NCBI GenBank assembly: GCA_025267735.1
Contig: CM046311.1
Span: 33,332,895-33,396,894 of the forward strand
Direction of reading: 5' to 3'
From: Mactra quadrangularis
Lineage: Eukaryota > Mollusca > Bivalvia > Venerida > Mactridae
Length of the DNA: 64,000 nt
Below, piece by piece: positions 57,031 to 64,000 of the stretch. The translations under genes were made by a program, and so were the position numbers. The notes beneath the pieces were generated by a model. That model had not been told where the DNA came from and searched no databases. It worked only from the letters and a program-made list of their open reading frames with translations. The stretch's first letter is position 1. Each line of letters begins with the position of its first letter.

Positions 57031-58090
57031 CTAAAAGAAGACAGTCATCAAAGAGGTAGAAAACGTATATAATTAGAAAAACAACAATTCAAATAAAAGC
57101 TGATTTACTAAAATTTGTTAAAGCTATCCGTTTAAACTTAAATCATTTGGTTGTCATGAAATATAATTATTTACGTAAAGCTTTTATACCAACAATAACG
57201 CAATTAAAATGTTAGTATGAAAGGAACTTGGTTTAAGATAGAGTTAAAAAAAGCTTAAAGCAATTAACTAAAGTTGACCCATTTGTCAAACTTTCCTGTG
57301 CTTAGCACTTATTAAAGCGGCACTATTGGATTTGAAATCGAATAATTCACATGGAGTTGACAAAAGAATGATAAAATAATAATTTCTGCAAAACTTATAT
57401 CTCAAAATATCATTTCGTTGCTTAATAAATCGCTAATTAAAATGGACCATTTTTCCGTGCATTTATCTACATACGCACCGGTCGACTGTGCCCGGTGGTT
57501 GTCGATATTTTCCGTGAATGGCCGGAGAATTTCGCTAATTGTTAAATGTCAATCAACGTAAGGAGAATAAAATGGACGGTCTGTACCACGAGCATTCTGT
57601 AAATAAATCAGCCTTAGATCTTCAGGTTGGTAGTGTTTATTTGTACCAAATGATATCGTGAATAAAATCGTTTATCAATCGTAGCATGCTAAGGCTGTGT
57701 AATTATTTCTGCATTCGCTTATTATGAATGTATCCAGTTTTCGCGACTTTCAATCGACTTAATTTTCTTGTTGTCTAGCACTGTTTGCCAAAACAACTGT
57801 TGCATGTAAGTTATGGCATGGGAGGTGTTTTTGTTGCTCATCACATGGCAGAGCTATATCTCTTAATGGATTTTTTTCTAAATTATGTGCATTGTCAAGT
57901 ATTTCAAAACGTATATAGCCACTAGTCCAGGCCACTGTCCAATGCACGGATCGTTAGATAGCGTAAACATGCTGTATGATAGTATGAATCCTATTGGTAT
58001 TTGGCAGATAAGTATGATATGTGCATAGGGATAAAGTGGCCCTTGTATAGATTCCAGCAGTTTCAAGGACAATTCCTTCTAAGTATTTGA
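57031..58090. other. No exon of gene 3 recognised upstream of 57,030
   Basis: The next upstream exon of gene 3 should end in phase 1 and probably carries a signal peptide. No convincing hydrophobic ATG frame with a donor was found here or in the rest of the window. A 62-codon minus frame at 57,759-57,947 has no family features. Confidence 0.4.
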
Positions 58091-58094
58091 AAGA

Positions 58095-58405
58095 TTTTTA
58101 CATGATCCAACGGCTGTAAAGATATATGAAATTAATCTAGATGTTTCATTATATATTCCAGTAACCTGGGAAAAGATAGTTTAGGTTCTGTAAATGTGCA
58201 TGAATGCCATAGAAAAGATCTTTAGGGGTTGCAGCAGCCCTGAACCTCTGGTCAAGTCTTTGTCTAGGACCAATGGTGGGCCCCGTGAATACAGCCCCTA
58301 GACTCTCAGTCTGCCTGTTCATTTTCGCCCCCTGTAACTTGAATTTTCCATCTTTCTCCTGTAACTGAAAGACATGGACCCGCTTATGAATTATACCCCT
58401 GTACC
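58095..58405. repeat. Dispersed repeat family E, copy 2
   Basis: Diverged match to 31,585-31,885: 'catgatccaacggctgtaa', 'tctggtcaagtctttgtcta', 'gcccctagactctcagtct' and 'catggacccgcttatgaatt'. Confidence 0.55.
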
Positions 58406-59905
58406 AATTATATAGACCTGCCTTTTTTATTTTTCTTTACAATTGCATGACACATATATTTTGATTTATCCTTGGTTAAAATGCAATGTTCTCCATAAAA
58501 CTTTAGTTTTGGAGGAATGTTGACATTGTCAAATTTTCATGAAAGGGTATAACATCCCGGTTGGGATTCCCTCTCGTTTCCACTTCGGGAAACTAGATTC
58601 AAAATCCACGAGCAATGCCAACTGTGTGACAGACCCAGTCACCCAAGTTAGACAATAGACATAAATGAGAAATATAAATTACAAAATGAGAAATATCATC
58701 TTTGTTGTGAATGATAGACATTTAAGTTTTAGAATATCATCTAATGCCTAAACTGTAGTATATAATCATATATCTTTGTCTATCTCTTTAATCATCTGCA
58801 TTTAGACAATCTTATTTTTATTTGTAGACACCATACGACTGAAGTTCACCATCAGAAAATTACTGAGTAATTTACTCACAAGTAATATGTCAGACATGGG
58901 TGAAACAGTTTTGAGTTGTACAACTATGGGAAGAATTAGTCAAGATATGCTTTAAGACAGATAGTTGATGCTCTTGAACTTACGGCATATTGATAAAATA
59001 TGAAAGGTTGATACTACTTAAGGTTAGTGTGAAATTCTGTTTCAATCCATTACAGATACATTTTTGTATATTAATTCAATAAGCTTATTGAATTATGTTA
59101 GGTTTGCTTTTTGTTGATTTTGATTTGATTTTTCTTATGTGATTCATTCATAAGATTGTAACATTTGTTGTTTATTGCTAATTTCTATAAATATTTCAAT
59201 ACCTTACTGACATTTTTTGCTGGTATATGAAGAACTCATATGTTTTTGCATGCATGATTGATTATATTCCATTTTTATAATTGCTTATTACTGTCTGGCA
59301 GATTTTATGTTCAATCAAAATTGAAAACAAAACAAAATAGAGTACTAATGCATTTGATTTTGTTTGACAGAACAGAGCAATGTTATCTTGAAAAAGAGTC
59401 ACAACATCATACCTTAAATTTCATAATCAAATATAGTATATTTTAACACTATATGATCTGATTTGTAGTTACTAAATATTCGTTTGTCATTTTACTTTAA
59501 ATCTAAAAATAGAAGATTACACAAATTGATGTTTCAAGATTCCAACTCTAAGAATGGGTATAAAGTATCCCTGTGCAATCTATGATGTGTACAATCCTCC
59601 TGAATGAGTTTCTCTCCATCTTTCAATGGATTAATTTGTTGGAAAGAATTAGTTGCAGCCACTTAGCATTTGAGTCTTAGATGTACATCAATCATTTTAG
59701 AAATATGATATCATAATGATGAAAAACTATTTCAGTAGAAAACATTAAAATGTTAACTTAGCAAGTCTTAGCTATTTATATATTAAAGATGAGATGCAAT
59801 CTCTAGTCTGTTTATCTAAAGAAGTGTACCTAGGAAAACATGTTCTACTAATGTACTTAGAAATAGATGTTTATCAACATAGCTAACCATATAGGGTCAT
59901 GTATT
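58406..59905. other. AT-rich intergenic stretch
   Basis: About 1.5 kb with no recognised exon or repeat; short frames only. Confidence 0.45.
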
Positions 59906-59907
59906 CA

Positions 59908-60151
59908 CGAGCAGATCCAGCTGGGGGGTCAGGGGCGTCCGGATCCCCCTAGAATTAGGAAAATGTACATGTCCATTAGTGCATTTCTCGCTTGTAAGTC
60001 ATTTCAAGTAATATGAGGCAATTTTTATCGGTGCTTAACATTGCATTTTTACTGCAAAATGTGTGTAATGTGGTTGTGGTTCAAGGTTTGGACCGCCCCC
60101 CTAGAAAAGTTTGAACCCCCCCCCCTTGAAAAAATCCTGGATCCGCCCCTG
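59908..60151. mobile_element. hAT-like MITE
   Basis: The right end in reverse complement is caggggcggatccaggattt; the left end 'cgagcagatccagc' is a decayed match, followed by a second 'caggggcgtccggatcc'. Possible 8-bp duplications are tgtattca (59,900-59,907) and tgtatgta (60,152-60,159), 6 of 8 matching. Poly-C/G tracts lie inside the right end. Confidence 0.55.
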
Positions 60152-60672
60152 TGTATGTATGCAAGTAAACTCTCCTGGGTATTATAGTATTTATAAGTTC
60201 ATGTTGATATAAGATTGTTAAACATATCATAATTTATTTTCAGGACAAAATTTACAGATGATGTCAAAAGATGAAGTGTGACTGTTGTAATGTATTCTAG
60301 TGAATGGAAAAAAGGAAATATTCATCAATTTTTCAATCTTGAAATGATAAACTGTTATTAGAATGTACTACATCAATAATTTATTATATTGGTTGCTGCT
60401 GGAAATGTTGCATTTATTTAAATAATGTGACTTATAGTGTGATATTGTATGCAGTCTTATGTGATTTCTCAAACACTTAACATATTTTACAGAAGAACTT
60501 AATATTTGGCATTGACACTGTACTGATGAAAAGGTCTCTGTCAGAAAATCTTTGATTGTTGGCCATAATTTTTTCTAACCTAAGATCCACACACGCTATG
60601 TATAAGTTTGAAAATTTAATGTTTAATTTCCTAATACAAATATTGCCTTGTGTTTGTTTAGTTTTTAATTTT

Positions 60673-61440
60673 TAGCTCATTTTTACGAAGTGAAATGAAA
60701 GCTCTTCTCGCCCTAGCGTTGGCGGCCACATTTCTGATTAAAATATTTGTGCAGTAAAATAGGTTTTACTATACAATGTAGCTCCTTTATTTCTTAAGGT
60801 ATCCACTTCAAACTTTAAATATTTGTTCCTTATTATCAACCACATATCATGTGGCAAGGATCATTACTCCTTATAAATTATTTTAGAATTATCTCCCCTA
60901 GAGCTTTCTTTAAAAATGTTTGTTTTCGACTTCAAACTTTAAATGAATGTTCCTTATTTTCAACTTCAACTCATGTGACAAGGTTCATAACTCCAAATAC
61001 GTCTTTTTTAAGAATTATCTCCCCTTGAGCTTAGATTTTTTTTTATAAAAATGTTGGTTTTTACTGCAACTGCTTTACTTTTATTTCTTTAGGTTCTCGA
61101 CTTCAAACTTTAAATATACGTTCCTTATTATCAACCACATTTCATGTAACAAATTCCATAACTCTGAATACATTTTTTTTAAATTGTCTCCTGTGAACTT
61201 AAAATTTCCTTTAAAGGGATACTTTTTTACTTTTAAATTTGTTAAGGTTATATTTTTCAAAGTTTGAAATACATAAGTTCCTTTTCATCAACCACATCTC
61301 ATATGACAAATACTTACTTAGTCAAGCATGCTATCTCTTCTGACATCTCTTGTTATGATAATTGTGAGATGTTAGGTTATAGACTAGGAAAGATCTAGAG
61401 AGAAAGAAACCTTATAATTATTGCCCAAGTGAGAGCTCTC
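60673..61440. repeat. Dispersed element with internal ~150-bp tandem units
   Basis: Begins 'tagctcatttttacgaagtg' and 'gccctagcgttggcgg', then repeats a unit with 'cttcaaactttaaatat', 'gttccttattatcaaccaca' and 'tctcatgtgacaa' near 60,800, 60,935, 61,095 and 61,260. A possible inverted end, 'gtgagagct', lies near 61,430. Unit plus start resemble the element at 62,256 in design. Confidence 0.6.
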
Positions 61441-62255
61441 CAGAATGTTTAGCTTACTTCTCAATGTATAAGTTACGCTTTATAAAATGATGAAATTACA
61501 TTTTTGTCTTAAAATTCCATCAAAACTTATAAGCTTACTTTTTGTTAATACATGTTACGATGATGTACATGTATGTGTACAATGCCATTTTATTTCAAAT
61601 GTATTTACAATATGAAACTTCTAATAGATCTAAATATTCGAAAGGAGAGTAGTGATACTTAATACAATTGAAATTGTTATACATGTTTATGATTGAACAA
61701 CATGAAGATATCTTTTTTAACTTCTCAAATATTACTTAAATTTTAAAAACAACTACATGTATCTCTTTTACAGAAATGTAAGGTATGATAAATAGCACAG
61801 TTTTTTTCAAAATTAAATCACATGCTTAGAATATGTGTATACAATTTTTACGGTACCTAATCTAAGCCAGCAGCCTGTGAATTTAATGTTTAATTTCTTG
61901 TTTAATACAAACATTGTCAAGTGAGAGACTTAAGTCAGTCATCATGTCATTGCAATTCTTTTATTATTTTATGCAATTCTTTAATAAATATAGGTATTGA
62001 ACTGTTGATTTGTTTCACTGTTAAACAGTCTGATAGGAGCTTACCGAAATATTGATTCTTTGATAGTCAATCATGCAATAAAATATGGTGTGACATTTTG
62101 ATAATTGCTGTACTTGAAAGTTGAAAATACACAAAATGAAATGTTGATACTTAGTGCTTTCTATGCATTTGTTACAAGATAATTTACTTAATCATGTTTG
62201 TGAATTGTTTATGTAAGTGATTTGATAATTATACACTTGAGTTTTATGTATTTAT

Positions 62256-63004
62256 AGCTCGACTATTCGAAGAATATTGGGGCTACCCTACTCAGCACAG
62301 CGTCGGTGCAACACCTCTTGGTTAAGTTTTAGGTGCCACATTTTTTTCTTGGCAACTACTGAAAGAATTCACTTGAACCATCACACAGGTCTACATTGTA
62401 ACCATTGGAGGTCAAATACCAAGTGACCTAACTCTAGGAAGAGTTTGGACTGAATTATGACCCTTTTATACTTATTATTTCTTGGTTAAGTTTTTAAGTG
62501 CTTTATTTTATCTTTGCAACTACTTGAGGGATTCACTTGAAACTTCACACATGTCTATGGGGATACCATTGGAGTTCAATTACCAAGGTACATAATTCTT
62601 GGAAGATTTTGGACTGAATTATGGCCCTTATATATATATATACATAGGAAATTCTTGGTTAAGTTTTTGGTGCGACTTGTTTTCTTTGCAACTACTGAAG
62701 GGATTCCCTTGAAACTTCACACATGTCTACAGGGTTACTATTTGAGGTCAAATACCAAGTTAAATAACTCTTTGATGATTTTAGAATGAATTATGACCTT
62801 CTTATACTTATTATTTTATGGTTAAGTTTTTATGTGCAACATTTTATCTTTGCAACTACTAAAGGATTCACTAGAAACTTCGCGCATGTCTTTGAGGTTA
62901 CTAATAGATGTCAAATACCAAATTACCAAATACAAGCATAACTCTAGCATGAGTTTTGATTGGTCATTGCTGTCGTTTACACAAATACCACAAATAGTCG
63001 AGCT
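62256..63004. repeat. Dispersed element with inverted ends and ~165-170-bp tandem units
   Basis: Left end agctcgactattcgaagaat; right end 'aaatagtcgagct' is its inverted match (13 bp, one mismatch). Inside, a unit with 'cttggttaagtttt', 'tttgcaactact', 'cttgaaacttcacacatgtc' and 'gactgaattatg' recurs at 62,317, 62,481, 62,653 and 62,818. No coding capacity. Elements starting this way are common in bivalve sequence by my recollection. Confidence 0.7.
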
Positions 63005-64000
63005 GGATGTCCGCGGACTGCTCTTGATATATTTATTTCAATCTATAGAAAAGTAATGATTTCTAACACATCTTTTCATGTTAGTGAAAATTTGATGCTA
63101 GCTTGTAACATTTTGTTATATATCAACTAAAATTCAATATAATTAAAGCGTAGCAGAAACACTTACTGTTATCTATTTTATAATTTTCCATATGGATTTA
63201 AGTATAGCTATGAGTATAGTTATGGTTTGCCACTTCAGTTCCTACGGTTTTAACATGGCTATAAATGTGCCGAGGATGAATGCTAGCTCCTTTTGTGGGC
63301 AAGTTGCAGTAATGATAGTGTGGTTCAAATCTGATTTTGCTTCCAATGACTTGTACAGATTGCGTGATTAAGTACATATTTCACTGTACCAAAACTATTT
63401 TCATACTTGCTACCTTACATTAGGACCAGTAAAGTGTTGTATAATATTCACTACCTACTGGAATAAAATATTCAGTACCAACAGAAGTTTAACTTAAAAT
63501 AGGTGGCCAACTTCATTGATTTCAGTAAATATCACGACCTTCTAACACAGAAGTACAATAAGAAGGAATAACCAATCCTCATTTGGGATATGAAAGGTGT
63601 ATGTGGCCAGAGTTCAAATTTCAAAATTTTGATGACTGATCTATTACTGAGGGGGCAAGATTTTATTACTATCACATGGCAGACAATATTAGCAAAAAGT
63701 GGCTGGTACAGCTGGGCTCTTTTTTTGGTAATATGCAAGAGAGTTGGCAATTAGTGTAAGGAACCAAAAGTTGTCAAATGACTATATGTCCATTTCAATA
63801 ATCTGTCACACATGCATTTCATGGTGTGTATACTCTCTTAATCTAGTTTACTAACTATACATAGAGTGTATATTTTAGAATATGTACAAACCATGAGATT
63901 ATGTATGAGTGACAGGTTAATAAAATAGGACTATACAAAATGGAAGTCACATAATCACCAAATCTAAATAATATCATTGAGTGAACTCATGACTGTTTCT
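63005..64000. other. AT-rich right edge, nothing recognised
   Basis: Only short frames; no repeat family recognised. Confidence 0.45.

Noticed and set aside
57759..57947. Possible first exon of gene 3
   Set aside because: No signal-peptide-like start and no phase-1 donor; composition matches flanking non-coding sequence.

Overview
This window looks like a piece of an animal genome, most likely a bivalve mollusc. It is strongly AT-rich. Its genes are split into many short exons with GT/AG introns. It is crowded with tRNA-derived SINEs, LINE fragments, Tc1/mariner-type MITEs and minisatellites. The bivalve assignment is an inference from the B-box/NHL and CCP/EGF/GCC2 multidomain genes and from the style of the repeats; it was not tested by a search. 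No prokaryotic gene, CRISPR array or complete virus is visible.

All three recognisable genes lie on the minus strand. Gene 1 (4,808-20,285) could be rebuilt completely. It has ten exons with consistent splice phases and encodes 535 residues: signal peptide, von Willebrand A (VWA) domain with an intact MIDAS metal site, then a trypsin-like domain. This is the core architecture of complement factor B/C2 without the CCP modules. Two of the three catalytic residues are gone (His to Ser294, Ser to Ile473) and the S1-pocket Asp is Lys467, so the protein is a pseudoprotease. Gene 2 (27,152-32,477) is a two-exon, RING-less double-B-box/coiled-coil/NHL (TRIM-like) gene with one single-base frameshift at about 27,735. 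Gene 3 (40,317-57,030, 5' end not found) is a large type I membrane protein. It carries repeated uncharacterised modules, GCC2/GCC3-type cysteine repeats, a concanavalin/laminin-G-like domain, two EGFs, a TSP1, a CCP, one transmembrane helix and a cytoplasmic tail with a PPLY motif. Almost all of its introns are phase 1. All three families have members in innate immune recognition, but a functional link between these genes is only suggested by adjacency.

Layout: 1-720 is a CpG-rich island of unknown coding-like sequence cut by the window edge. 0.8-4.3 kb holds SINEs and a foldback MITE. 4.8-20.3 kb is gene 1, with four intronic minisatellites or element remnants. 20.8-21.8 kb is a very large GACA microsatellite. 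23.4-27.5 kb and 36.0-39.1 kb are the two arms of an old direct segmental duplication; the second arm carries a truncated NHL pseudogene. 28.5-32.1 kb is the gene 2 intron, packed with repeats. 33.4-36.0 kb holds a MITE and a LINE ORF1 remnant. 40.3-57.0 kb is gene 3, with a LINE ORF2 fragment and a Tc1-like transposase remnant in its introns. 57-64 kb has no recognised exon but contains several structured repeats.

The strongest points for follow-up are: the doubly dead factor-B-like protein with an intact MIDAS; a minisatellite expanded inside a MITE in only one arm of the duplication; a TA-flanked element (56,199-56,490) whose core alternates two perfect 12-bp palindromes every 21-22 bp; minisatellite units that run into a splice donor; and the repeated uncharacterised module in gene 3.
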